DNA of 36,134 nucleotides from the NCBI RefSeq assembly GCF_012939955.1, contig NZ_SPMY01000028.1, positions 1 to 36,134 on the forward strand, given 5' to 3'. A program made the position numbers and the translations under genes. The DNA comes from Candidatus Accumulibacter phosphatis. Its GTDB lineage: Bacteria > Pseudomonadota > Gammaproteobacteria > Burkholderiales > Rhodocyclaceae. The notes beneath the pieces are model-generated. The model did not search any database and was not told the origin of the DNA. It was given only the letters and a program-made list of their open reading frames with translations. This document shows positions 1 through 9,837 of the stretch, piece after piece; within the stretch, counting starts at the first letter, position 1; each line of letters begins with the position of its first letter.

Positions 1-41
1 ACTTTCATGATTTGGGGTGTCTCCACGTGTCATGACCGTTA
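1..41. repeat. 41-bp direct repeat, copy 1
   Basis: This stretch recurs at 202-242 in the same orientation with about six mismatches; the shared parts include ACTTTCATGA at the start and CATGACCGTTA at the end. The two copies start 201 bp apart. No gene or transposon end is recognisable around them. It could be a dispersed intergenic repeat or a remnant of a small mobile unit. Confidence 0.6.
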
Positions 42-73
42 ATGTGAAAGTCGCGTATGCGACTCACGAAACT

Positions 74-96
74 CCCTTCTCCTTGCGGGAGAAGGG
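74..96. repeat. REP-like hairpin repeat, copy 1
   Basis: An inverted repeat with arms CCCTTCTC and GAGAAGGG around a TTGCGG-type loop, followed by GCCGGGGGTGAG. This is a familiar kind of dispersed intergenic hairpin in Gram-negative genomes. A related copy in the opposite orientation lies at 1671-1695, so the TIR gene is bracketed by inverted copies. Confidence 0.6.
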
Positions 97-201
97 CCGG
101 GGGTGAGACGGGGAATTCCGGGCGCATGCGCCCAGCCCGTCGAACGATTCCGGCGTGCAAGCCGGAATGCGCACTGCAAGTGAGAGGGGGGGGCGGTCCT
201 G

Positions 202-242
202 ACTTTCATGATCAGGGGTGTCTCGACATGCCATGACCGTTA
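202..242. repeat. 41-bp direct repeat, copy 2
   Basis: Second copy of the repeat at 1-41, same orientation. It ends about 40 bp before the stop codon of the macro-like/TIR gene. Confidence 0.6.
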
Positions 243-280
243 GCTACCCGCCCCGCGCATCGTCGCTGCGCGGGGTAATT

Positions 281-1327
281 CTAGAGCGTTGTGTGAACGT
301 CCCGGGCAGCAAGGGACAGTTGATCAAGGCGTTCCTCGACGCAAACGCATTGATTCAATGTCTGCAGCCACAAGGGGAGGCTGGGGCTTACGCTCTTCCA
401 GTAGAGCGGGATCAGCAGACCGAAGCCTGCGCGTTTGTTGCGGAGCCTGGCGATGTTCAGTTCTTCCTGGCACTCAGGCGAGGCAAAATATGCCGGGCTG
501 AGGATGGACACGACCTTTCGGCAGCTCTCGATGGCTCGATCGATGTCGTCCTGGTAGGACTTGCCTTTCTGGATCGAGTGGCGAAAATCGAACACCGTCG
601 CCGCTTGGTCGATTGCCGCGAGTTCGCGCTTGAACGCGTCGGCGGCGTTTGCATTGTGGCTGCTGAAGCTCAGAAACACATCGTAGTATTGGGCAACTGG
701 CGGCGGGGTGCTGAGGGATGAGCCGGGTGTCCGTAAGCCATGGCCGCCCTGGCCGACCTTTTCCATTAATGCCACCAATGCTGGCATGCGACCTTGATCG
801 TGTTCGAAGATCATCAGCTCGGAGATGGGCAGGCCACGGCGCATCCATTGAATCGATGCATCCAGGAGCGAGCCCATCATCACCAGCGGTGACCAGCGTT
901 GATCGCCCGAACTGAGAATGGGCATCGCTACGCGTCTATCCTCTCGATCGGACAGGAAGGGGAAAAGGCCGCGAAACAGCGCTCCCACCGCCTCGGGAGG
1001 GCTGCCGAGCTCGCGGGGCTCGAAGACAGCGAGACGCCGCGCGCCGCGCCATGCAGAGTGATCGGCGAGTTCGTGAGAGAGCCAGAAGCCGGATGTGTGG
1101 CGCAGATCGACGGCTTTGTGTCGCGCCAGTTCCGCCACCGACACACCACTTCTTTGTAGTGCGCCGATCAGCGATGTGGGAGTCGGGACATAATCGTCGG
1201 GAAAGGCGGAGGCGACGAGAAGATCGACCGCATCCTTGAATCCTAGCTCGGTGAGGTCGCCGTGAACGAGTGATATCACCCGCTCGGTTTGACCGTCAAA
1301 CACCTTGATCGCATGTACTGTTTCCAT
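281..1327 (-). CDS. Macro-like/TIR domain protein, probable NAD-targeting immune effector
   Basis: A 348-aa protein. The C-terminal third (about residues 213-335) is a TIR domain: YDVFLSFSSHN at its first strand, a basic/aromatic middle part, and ILSPAYFASPECQEEL, in which the last Glu (about residue 289) sits where TIR NADases have their catalytic glutamate. The N-terminal half has SLVHGDLTELGFKDAVDLLV, which resembles the ligand loop of macro domains. TIR enzymes in bacteria usually cleave NAD or make a cyclic ADP-ribose signal, and macro-like domains often bind such molecules; joining the two is an inference here. The start was placed at the ATG at 1327 because GGAGG lies five bases upstream; a GTG at 1381 would add 18 residues without such a site. 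No partner gene adjoins it, and hairpin repeats flank it. Confidence 0.75.
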   Translation of the reverse strand: METVHAIKVFDGQTERVISLVHGDLTELGFKDAVDLLVASAFPDDYVPTPTSLIGALQRSGVSVAELARHKAVDLRHTSGFWLSHELADHSAWRGARRLAVFEPRELGSPPEAVGALFRGLFPFLSDREDRRVAMPILSSGDQRWSPLVMMGSLLDASIQWMRRGLPISELMIFEHDQGRMPALVALMEKVGQGGHGLRTPGSSLSTPPPVAQYYDVFLSFSSHNANAADAFKRELAAIDQAATVFDFRHSIQKGKSYQDDIDRAIESCRKVVSILSPAYFASPECQEELNIARLRNKRAGFGLLIPLYWKSVSPSLPLWLQTLNQCVCVEERLDQLSLAARDVHTTL

Positions 1328-1738
1328 CGCAGCCTCCGGGTTTCCTGTTGATCTGAATCGGCTCTGAATCAGATCTTTCACTAATCGACCACGGTGCCGT
1401 TGTCGCTGGCCGTTCCCGTTTCAGCTTTTTACGATACCGCAGACCCCTTGCTCAGCGCACTTATACGCGCGCCTCGTCGTGAGCGATCCTGATAACACTT
1501 ATCGACTGACGGACTGCGGCTGAGTTCGCCGCACCGCCCTCGCCTGCGTAGGCGGCGACCATCAAGTGACATGGGTCCAGTGCGGGTGGATCGACGAGCT
1601 GGAGGTGAAAAGAGCGGCGCATGTCGGCAGCAAGAAGTGCTTGGGCGAGGGAGCGGGTGCTTGGGGTTTTCCCCTCTCCCGCAAGGGGCGAGGGGCTTTT
1701 TGTGTGGCGGGCGGGCGGGTGGTGCTGACGTGGCTTGC
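1328..1738. other. Gap between TIR gene and oxidoreductase
   Basis: About 410 bp with no convincing gene. It holds the presumed promoter and ribosome binding site of the TIR gene on the left and a REP-like hairpin at 1671-1695 on the right. Short open frames here lack ribosome binding sites and family character. Confidence 0.5.
1671..1695. repeat. REP-like hairpin repeat, copy 2 (possible terminator)
   Basis: Arms CCCCTC and GAGGGG surround TCCCGCAAGGGGC, followed on the plus strand by CTTTTTG. Its reverse complement shares CCTTGCGGGAGA with the copy at 74-96. With its T run it could end plus-strand transcription, but no plus-strand gene precedes it, so a dispersed repeat is the simpler reading. 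Confidence 0.55.
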
Positions 1739-2786
1739 TCAGGCGGGCGCGACTTGGATCAGGAGTTTGCCGAAGTTGCGCCCTTCGAGGAGGCCGATGA
1801 AGGCTTGCGGAGCATTTTCCAGGCCATCGACGAGGTCTTCGCGGAACTTGATTTGGCCGGCTTTCAGCCAGGCGCTCATGGCGGTGAAGAACTCGCCGTA
1901 GCGATCGCCGTAGTCGTCAAAAATGATGAAGCCCTGCATCTTGATGCGTTTGACCAGGAGGGTGCGGGTGAGCTGGCCGAGGCGGTTCGGGCCGGTAGGC
2001 AGTGCCTGGTCGTTATAGTGGGCGATCAAGCCGCACAGGGGGGATGCGTGCGCGCACGTTGAGCAGTGGCAGCACGGCATCGAAAACCGCGCCGCCGACA
2101 TTTTCGAAATAGATGTCGATGCCTTGCGGGCAGGCTTCGGCAAGCGCTTGTGGCAAGTTCTCGCCGTGGTGATCGATACAGGCGTCGAAGCCGAGTTCGT
2201 CGATCACGTAGCGACATTTCTCGCTGCCGCCAGCGATGCCAACGACACGGCAGCCCTTGAGTTTGGCAATCTGACCGACCACTGCGCCGACGGCACCACT
2301 CGCCGCAGCAACGACGACGGTCTCGCCCGGTTGCGGGCGGCCGATGTCGAGCAGGCCCATGTAGGCGGTGAAGCCGGGCATGCCAAGCACTCCCAGGGCC
2401 AGCGACGGTCGTGGCATGGCCGGATCGAGCCTGACCAGCCCGCGGCCATCGGAAAGTGCGTAGTCCTGCCAGCCGGAGTAGGCGAGAACCAGGTCGCCCG
2501 CGCGAAAGTCGGGATGCTGCGACGCTTCGACGTGTGCCACGGTGCCCCCCGGCATGGCTTCACCGATACCGACCGGCGCGGCGTAGGACGGTGCGTCGCT
2601 CATGCGGCCGCGCATGTAGGGATCGAGCGACAGGTAGAGCGTGCGCAGCAGCAGCTGGCCGTCGGCAGGCTGTGGGACTGGCGCTTCGTCGAGGCGGAAA
2701 TTGTCGCTGCGCGGCGCGCCGACGGGGCGCGATTCGAGGACGATGCGCCGATTGCGGGCGCCGTTCTGGCCAACTGGCGTGTTCAT
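1739..2786 (-). CDS. NADP-dependent zinc-independent oxidoreductase (MDR family), frame broken in a G6 run
   Basis: Medium-chain dehydrogenase/reductase of the YncB/leukotriene B4 dehydrogenase type, which reduces enones or aldehydes with NADPH. The N-terminal part contains LYLSLDPYMRGRM, a hallmark of this subfamily, and the cofactor-binding region AAASGAVGAVVGQIAKLKGCRVVGIAGG. The frame breaks after RARIP, in six Gs (plus strand 2038-2043). With five Gs it continues as PLCGLIAHYN, the expected family motif, and runs through MQGFIIFDDYGDRYGEF to a normal C-terminus ending LLIQVAPA. The corrected protein is 348 aa, a usual length. The gene starts directly upstream of nothing else on its strand and ends the tail of yqhD, whose stop is immediately before its ATG at 2786, so the two are probably co-transcribed. 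The extra base is probably a sequencing error. Confidence 0.85.
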
Positions 2787-3944
2787 TCACAGGGCTCCTT
2801 CGAGAATTTTCCGGCTCACCGCCAGGTCGATGTTGTGCTGCTCGCCGATGGCGGTCATGCCGTGCGCTTCGAGCTGGGCGAGCAGGGGAGGGATCGCTTC
2901 GCGCCCCAGGCCGTAAGCGGCGAGACGGGTGTTGACGCCGAGCGACTCGAAAAACTGCGCCGTACGCTCGATTGCTTCGTCGATGCGCTGCTTCTCGTCG
3001 CCTTCCGTGATCTGCCAGACGCGGGCCGCGTATTGCAGCAACTTGGCGCGCTTGTGCTCGCGCTGCACATTGAGCAGCGAAGGCAGGACGATGGCCAGCG
3101 TACGCGCGTGGTCGATGCCGTGCGCGACGGTCAACTCGTGGCCGATCATGTGCGTAGCCCAATCCTGCGGCACGCCGGCACCGATCAGCCCGTTCAGCGC
3201 CAGCGTGGCGACCCACATCAGGTTGGCCCGCACATCCGCATCTTCTGGCGTGGCCAGTGCCTGTGGTCCGATCTCGATCAGCGTCTGCAGCAGCCCCTCG
3301 GCGAAACGGTCCTGGGCCATGCCGCCAACCGGGTAGGTCAGATATTGCTCGACAATATGCACAAAAGGGTCGACGACGCCGTTGGCAATTTGCCGCGGCG
3401 GCAAGGTATAGGTTTTTGTCGGATCGAGAATCGAGAATTGCGGGAAGACGTGCGGGCTCATGAACGCCAGCTTGGCCTGCGTTTCGCGGCGCGTGATCAC
3501 CGAGCCGCTGTTCATTTCCGAACCGGTCGCCGGCAAGGTCAGGACGCTGCCGAAGGGCAGGGCGCTGTCGACGTTCTGGCCGTGGCCGAGCAGGATTTCC
3601 CAGGGATCGGCAGGAAAGTTCACGGCCGCGGCGACGAACTTGGTCCCGTCGATCACCGAGCCGCCACCGACGGCGAGCAGGAAATCCAGTTTTTCACGCC
3701 GGATCTGCGCGACGGCGCGCATCAGGGTTTCATAGCTCGGATTCGGCTCGATGCCGCCGAACTCCTGCACCCGCCGCTCGCCGAGCGCTGCCCGGACCTC
3801 GTCGAGAGTACCGTTCTTCTCGGCGCTGCTCCCCCCATAAAGAATCAGCACGCGCGCGTCGCCGGGAACGAGGTCGGCCAGGCGGGGAATGCTTTCGCTG
3901 CCAAAGACAATTCTTGTCGGGTTGTGAAAGTCGAAATTGAGCAA
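2787..3944 (-). CDS. yqhD: YqhD-like iron-containing alcohol dehydrogenase (NADPH aldehyde reductase)
   Basis: 385 aa, matching the roughly 387 aa of Escherichia coli YqhD almost from end to end. It reduces short- and medium-chain aldehydes with NADPH, protecting the cell from lipid-peroxidation and glyoxal-type aldehydes. Visible landmarks are the cofactor motif GGGSVIDGTKF (about residues 93-103), TLPATGSEMNSGSV, and the four metal ligands Asp192, His196, His265 and His279, each offset by two from the E. coli positions. The start is a TTG (reads as MLNFDFHNPTRIVFG) with AGGAG six bases upstream; no better ATG exists. The oxidoreductase gene follows with no intergenic space, suggesting a two-gene aldehyde or enone detoxification operon. 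No regulator gene is adjacent. Confidence 0.92.
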   Translation of the reverse strand: MLNFDFHNPTRIVFGSESIPRLADLVPGDARVLILYGGSSAEKNGTLDEVRAALGERRVQEFGGIEPNPSYETLMRAVAQIRREKLDFLLAVGGGSVIDGTKFVAAAVNFPADPWEILLGHGQNVDSALPFGSVLTLPATGSEMNSGSVITRRETQAKLAFMSPHVFPQFSILDPTKTYTLPPRQIANGVVDPFVHIVEQYLTYPVGGMAQDRFAEGLLQTLIEIGPQALATPEDADVRANLMWVATLALNGLIGAGVPQDWATHMIGHELTVAHGIDHARTLAIVLPSLLNVQREHKRAKLLQYAARVWQITEGDEKQRIDEAIERTAQFFESLGVNTRLAAYGLGREAIPPLLAQLEAHGMTAIGEQHNIDLAVSRKILEGAL

Positions 3945-4019
3945 TTGTTTCTCCTGAATTAGACCGCTCGTCCAGTGGCCGCGGCGATGCCATCAGGCCA
4001 GGTTGAAAGGCGTGTGCCG

Positions 4020-4697
4020 CTACCGAGCCTGGCCTGAATTGGACCGTGTCGGCAGGCCAGCTTGTGTCCAGGCTTCCATGCCGCCGCGGTACCACAACAC
4101 ATTCCGGTAGCCCAGGTTGATAGCGCGCAAAGCCGCGTTGTAAGACATCCAGCAGTTCACGCCTTCGCAGTAGAGCACCAGTGGACGCGACTTGTCGCCA
4201 TTGGCAATCGTCTGCAGATACTCACCAAACTCGCGCTGCGTATGGTCATTGAACGTGCCGCCTTGTGCTGCGGGCACCACGGAAATCGCATCCGGCAGCG
4301 CGGACTGAGCACCATAGACATCGAGTAGCAGTACACCGGACTGTTTGTCTTGCAGCAGTTTCCGCAACGCCTGCGTGGCAATGACCGACCCGCCGGCGAT
4401 TTCCCTGGGCGTCGGACCGTGCAACTGATGACTGGGCTTGAGCTCTTTTGTTGGCGGGATTCCGAAGTCCTGAGTCTCATCGATCCCCGCGCGCGGCAAG
4501 TTGCCGGAGGAGGCCGTGGCGTCGCCAGGTCCACGGCCGGTTTCTGAACGAGTGGGCGCGACTGGCGCCGGCGCTTGCTCGCGCGGTGGTATGGGTGGAC
4601 TATCGAAAGTGTTCTGGGCAGACGAGACAGCCGCATGCAGCGTCGTAACAGTGAACAGCAACATCCGCCAGGCAGAATACGTCTTGCTCGGTTTCAT
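4020..4697 (-). CDS. Exported rhodanese-like protein with CxxxxCW active loop
   Basis: 225 aa. A hydrophobic N-terminus ending AAVSSAQ (cut near residue 27) indicates export to the periplasm. A Pro-rich linker (about 30-70) leads to a rhodanese-like domain with VLLLDVYGA and the active-site loop LYCEGVNCWMSYNAA (Cys177, Cys182, Trp183), ending YRGGMEAWTQAGLPT, a standard rhodanese C-terminus. The loop recalls the CXXCW family seen next to PQQ-dependent oxidation systems, but here the two cysteines are four residues apart and no PQQ genes are nearby. It might carry a persulfide or act in thiol redox chemistry; the substrate is unknown. Its ATG overlaps the stop of the upstream gene (ATGA), so the two are co-translated. 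Confidence 0.75.
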   Translation of the reverse strand: MKPSKTYSAWRMLLFTVTTLHAAVSSAQNTFDSPPIPPREQAPAPVAPTRSETGRGPGDATASSGNLPRAGIDETQDFGIPPTKELKPSHQLHGPTPREIAGGSVIATQALRKLLQDKQSGVLLLDVYGAQSALPDAISVVPAAQGGTFNDHTQREFGEYLQTIANGDKSRPLVLYCEGVNCWMSYNAALRAINLGYRNVLWYRGGMEAWTQAGLPTRSNSGQAR

Positions 4698-5848
4698 GGC
4701 AGGCGCTCCAGTTGAACACCGTTCGTCGGTGCGTAATTTGGGTTGTCGGTGGAAATATAGCGGCCGTCACCAACACGCCAAACGTAATCGTTATGGATGG
4801 TGGCACGCACCGGCGTGTTGCTGGCCGGGTCCTTGTAGGTGTTGTATTCGCCAATACCTTCCAGGGTGCGCCGCTGAATACGATCATCGGTTTCCTGAGT
4901 GCTTTTCCAGGTGTTGGAGTAGATCTGCGAGACCTCACTCAGTGTCTGTTGGCGAATCTGCGAGCGATCATTCGCACCCTTGAGATTGATTTGTGCCATT
5001 CGATCGTTATGCCATCTGGTGATGCCCATGGATTGCTCCCTGGCGATGCGATCGGAAGCCTCACGAGTCGCTTGCCCCCACCTATCAACCCATTGTTTTT
5101 TTGCTCGCATCGAGTTGCGCAGACGTTCGCCGAGAGCGAAATCCAACTGCCCGTCAGGCGCGTGCTGGGCGTAGATATTGGTGGTACCGGCGACGATGTT
5201 GCCCTGCATTTCCGAGAAACTGATGGTGGTGATCAAGGATTCGCGAAATTCTCGCCCATCCTGAGAATAGCCAATCAGCATTTGCCCGGCCTCATAGTGC
5301 ACCCGGGCATCGCCCGGGCCTGGCGGGTTCTTCGGCATCGCCTCCACAAGGTCGGGACGATCACGGTACTGGAGAATCCTGGCGCGGCCAGCATGGCGCT
5401 GATTGACCACCATACCGAGATAGGCGCGCACCGAGTTGATAGGCATGGGTGCACAGGGGTTGAACTGGATTTCTGTGCCCTGCACCTGCCAGTTATATCC
5501 TGGCCGGATTTCGAATCCCTGCAGACCATCGCGCGAGGATGCCTGCCAACTCATGCGCATCATGTTGCCTACACACTGGCTGTTGCGGTCCCACGTAACG
5601 CCGCCACGCGTTACCCAGTCTTCCGGGATGCGCACGGTACCAACCTCCATCGGTTGATTGAATCCCTGGTTATCCATGATCGTGACCTCCTGCCATCCCT
5701 TGCCGACGGATTCTCGCTTCGCGCCTTGCGGGTCCACCGGACTGGCAACGCCGAAAGCAGCGCTGCTTTCGGCGCCGGCTTGCGTGGACACTGCGGCAAA
5801 AACCAGCGCTGTCGCGAGAAAAATAGAGCGTATGCGGTAGATGTTCAT
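4694..5848 (-). CDS. Exported protein of unknown function, operon partner of the rhodanese-like protein
   Basis: 384 aa from the chosen start. The ATG at 5848 (MNIYRIRSIFLA) was preferred to starts at 5854 and 5893 because GGAGG lies seven bases upstream. The N-terminus is a classic signal peptide with cleavage after STQAGA. The mature part has two cysteines (SQCVGNM and FNPCAPM) that could form a disulfide, then a Gln/Arg-rich, probably helical region (about residues 250-330). I do not recognise the family. The four-base overlap with the downstream rhodanese-like gene implies they work together in the periplasm, perhaps with that protein maintaining a thiol or disulfide in this one; that is inference. 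Confidence 0.7.
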   Translation of the reverse strand: MNIYRIRSIFLATALVFAAVSTQAGAESSAAFGVASPVDPQGAKRESVGKGWQEVTIMDNQGFNQPMEVGTVRIPEDWVTRGGVTWDRNSQCVGNMMRMSWQASSRDGLQGFEIRPGYNWQVQGTEIQFNPCAPMPINSVRAYLGMVVNQRHAGRARILQYRDRPDLVEAMPKNPPGPGDARVHYEAGQMLIGYSQDGREFRESLITTISFSEMQGNIVAGTTNIYAQHAPDGQLDFALGERLRNSMRAKKQWVDRWGQATREASDRIAREQSMGITRWHNDRMAQINLKGANDRSQIRQQTLSEVSQIYSNTWKSTQETDDRIQRRTLEGIGEYNTYKDPASNTPVRATIHNDYVWRVGDGRYISTDNPNYAPTNGVQLERLP

Positions 5849-5997
5849 CAACATGCCTCCAGTAGCTGACAGCGAATAGTAAGTTGTATGCAATATCGTG
5901 AGGGGCTCGGGAGGTCGATCACTTGCCGGCAGGTCTTCTCGAACATCGCGACGCCCTTGCCATCGCCGGGCTTCTCCTCAGCAGTCTTGTGTGATTG

Positions 5998-8077
<2,080 letters not shown>

Positions 8078-8262
8078 GCTAGAATTTTACGTTGTTTCGG
8101 GACTGGCCAGCGTTGCGCGCGCCGCTTGGCCGAGTTGTCCGGAAACAAGTTTCTTTTTACGACGTTTCGTTTCTCCCTGAAGTCTGACGTCTCTTGACGC
8201 CTGCTGCGCGGGCTCGACCAAGAGAGGCGCAGCTCAGCAACCGGCCAACTTAGGAAACATCC

Positions 8263-9465
8263 ATGACCGCCTCGCTTTTCGCCGCCGTTGAAATGGCTCC
8301 CCGCGACCCGATTCTCGGCCTCACCGAATCATTCAACGCCGACACCCGGTCGACCAAGGTCAACCTTGGCGTTGGTGTGTATTTCGACGACAACGGCAAA
8401 ATCCCGCTGCTGGCGGCTGTCAAAGCGGCCGAGAAAGCACGCCTGGAAGCCATGCCCCCGCGCGGCTACCAGCCGATCGACGGTCTTGCGGCTTATAACC
8501 AGATTGTCCAGAAACTGCTCTTCGGCGCCGATTCGGCCCTGCTCGAAGCGGGCAAGGTAGCGACCATCGAAGCGCTCGGCGGCACCGGCGCCCTGAAGGT
8601 TGGTGCCGATTACCTGCGCCGACTGCTGCCCGCGGCCAGGGTTTACATCAGCGATCCGAGCTGGGAGAACCACCGCGCGATTTTCGAGTACGCCGGTTTC
8701 GAGGTCGACGCGTATCCCTACTATGACGAGGTGAGCCGTGGCGTCGATTTCGCCGCCATGAAGAGCGGCCTGAACAGCCTGCCGGCGGGTTCGATTGTCG
8801 TCCTGCACGCCTGCTGCCATAACCCGACCGGCGCCGACCTCAATCAGGCGCAGTGGCGCGAAGTGATCGACACGCTGAGCGCTCGCGGCCTGGTCGCCTT
8901 CCTCGACATGGCCTACCAGGGCTTCGCCGACGGCATCCGGGAAGACGCGCAGGTGCTGCAATTGTTTGCCGCATCGGGACTGCAATTCCTTGTTGCCAGC
9001 TCGTTTTCCAAGTCCTTCTCGCTCTACGGCGAACGGGTCGGCGCCTTGTCGGTGGTCACCGCCAGCCGCGATGAAACGGCGCGCGTCCTGTCGCAGGTCA
9101 AGCGGGTGGTTCGCGCCAACTACTCGAATCCGCCGACCCACGGCGGCGCCATTGTCGCGGCGGTGCTGGCCAGCGCCGAACTGCGCCAGATGTGGGAGGC
9201 CGAACTGGCCGAGATGCGCCAGCGCATCCTGGCCATGCGCGTCAGCCTGGTCGACAAGCTACAGGGCAGGGGCGTGAGCACCGACTTCTCCTTCGTCACC
9301 CGCCAGCGCGGCATGTTCTCCTACACCGGGCTCGATGTCGCGCAGGTTGACCGCATGCGCGACGAGTTCGGTATCTACGCGGTAGGCACCGGTCGCATCT
9401 GTCTGGCAGCGCTGAACACCCGCAATATCGACTACGTCGCCGACGCCATCGCCGCGGTTCTCTGA
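8263..9465 (+). CDS. tyrB: Aromatic-amino-acid/aspartate aminotransferase (class I, PLP)
   Basis: 400 aa, the usual length for family I-alpha aspartate/aromatic aminotransferases, which move amino groups between aspartate, tyrosine or phenylalanine and 2-oxo acids in the cytosol. Seen: LGVGVYFDDNGKIPLL near the N-terminus, VLHACCHNPTGADL (the conserved NPTG), and SSFSKSFSLYGERVG with the PLP-binding Lys250. The C-terminal RICLAALNTRNIDYVADAI is typical of the TyrB/AspC group. The ATG follows AGGAAACATCC, giving an acceptable ribosome binding site. Head-to-head placement with uvrB is common in betaproteobacteria. The gene ends shortly before a strong rho-independent terminator. tyrB fits better than aspC from the context, but the substrate preference cannot be settled from sequence alone. 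Confidence 0.88.
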   Translation: MTASLFAAVEMAPRDPILGLTESFNADTRSTKVNLGVGVYFDDNGKIPLLAAVKAAEKARLEAMPPRGYQPIDGLAAYNQIVQKLLFGADSALLEAGKVATIEALGGTGALKVGADYLRRLLPAARVYISDPSWENHRAIFEYAGFEVDAYPYYDEVSRGVDFAAMKSGLNSLPAGSIVVLHACCHNPTGADLNQAQWREVIDTLSARGLVAFLDMAYQGFADGIREDAQVLQLFAASGLQFLVASSFSKSFSLYGERVGALSVVTASRDETARVLSQVKRVVRANYSNPPTHGGAIVAAVLASAELRQMWEAELAEMRQRILAMRVSLVDKLQGRGVSTDFSFVTRQRGMFSYTGLDVAQVDRMRDEFGIYAVGTGRICLAALNTRNIDYVADAIAAVL

Positions 9466-9486
9466 CGCTTGCTCTGCGGCACGTGC

Positions 9487-9514
9487 AACGCCGGCGATGC
9501 CGGCGTTTTTTTTT
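9487..9514 (+). terminator. Rho-independent terminator of the aminotransferase gene
   Basis: Perfect stem AACGCCGGC / GCCGGCGTT with a GAT loop, followed directly by an unbroken run of T residues. It begins 22 bp after the aminotransferase stop codon. Confidence 0.93.
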
Positions 9515-9650
9515 AAGCGGCGCACGCGCATCACTCCTGCGTGTTCTCCAGCGCCTCGTTGCACGCCGTAGGGAAGCTATAGATTCCGGCTGGCGCGTGG
9601 GTTTTCGCGCTGCTCGCAGAATGGGGAATGCGGCAGCACACCAGCCCGCC

Positions 9651-9788
9651 CGTCATTGCGAGGAGGCGCAGCCAACGCGGCAATCCAGTTCCATCCTCTC
9701 ACTATTTTTCCCGCCGCATTGACATCCTGACAACGCGAAAAGCCAAACCTCTGGATTGCCGCGTCGGCTTCGCCTCCTCGCAATGACC
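9651..9788. repeat. Inverted pair of dispersed 38-bp repeats
   Basis: Left arm 9651-9688 (begins CGTCATTGCGAGGAGGCG) and right arm 9751-9788 (begins CTGGATTGCCGCGTCGGC) are reverse complements apart from about three mismatches, with a 62-bp AT-richer centre. The sequence type is a well-known dispersed intergenic repeat of many proteobacteria and can fold into one long hairpin. It fills most of the gap between the aminotransferase and the AsmA-like gene. Confidence 0.8.
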
Positions 9789-9837
9789 GAGGGTGGGAGA
9801 TGCTTGCCGAAAGTCTCATCAAGAAGACAACACCACG

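Noticed and set aside
2124-3962. 612-aa plus-strand open frame
   Set aside because: It is antisense to the oxidoreductase and yqhD, both with clear family motifs; a high-GC shadow.
4712-5869. 385-aa plus-strand open frame
   Set aside because: Antisense to the exported protein gene, which has a signal peptide, a good ribosome binding site and operon coupling.
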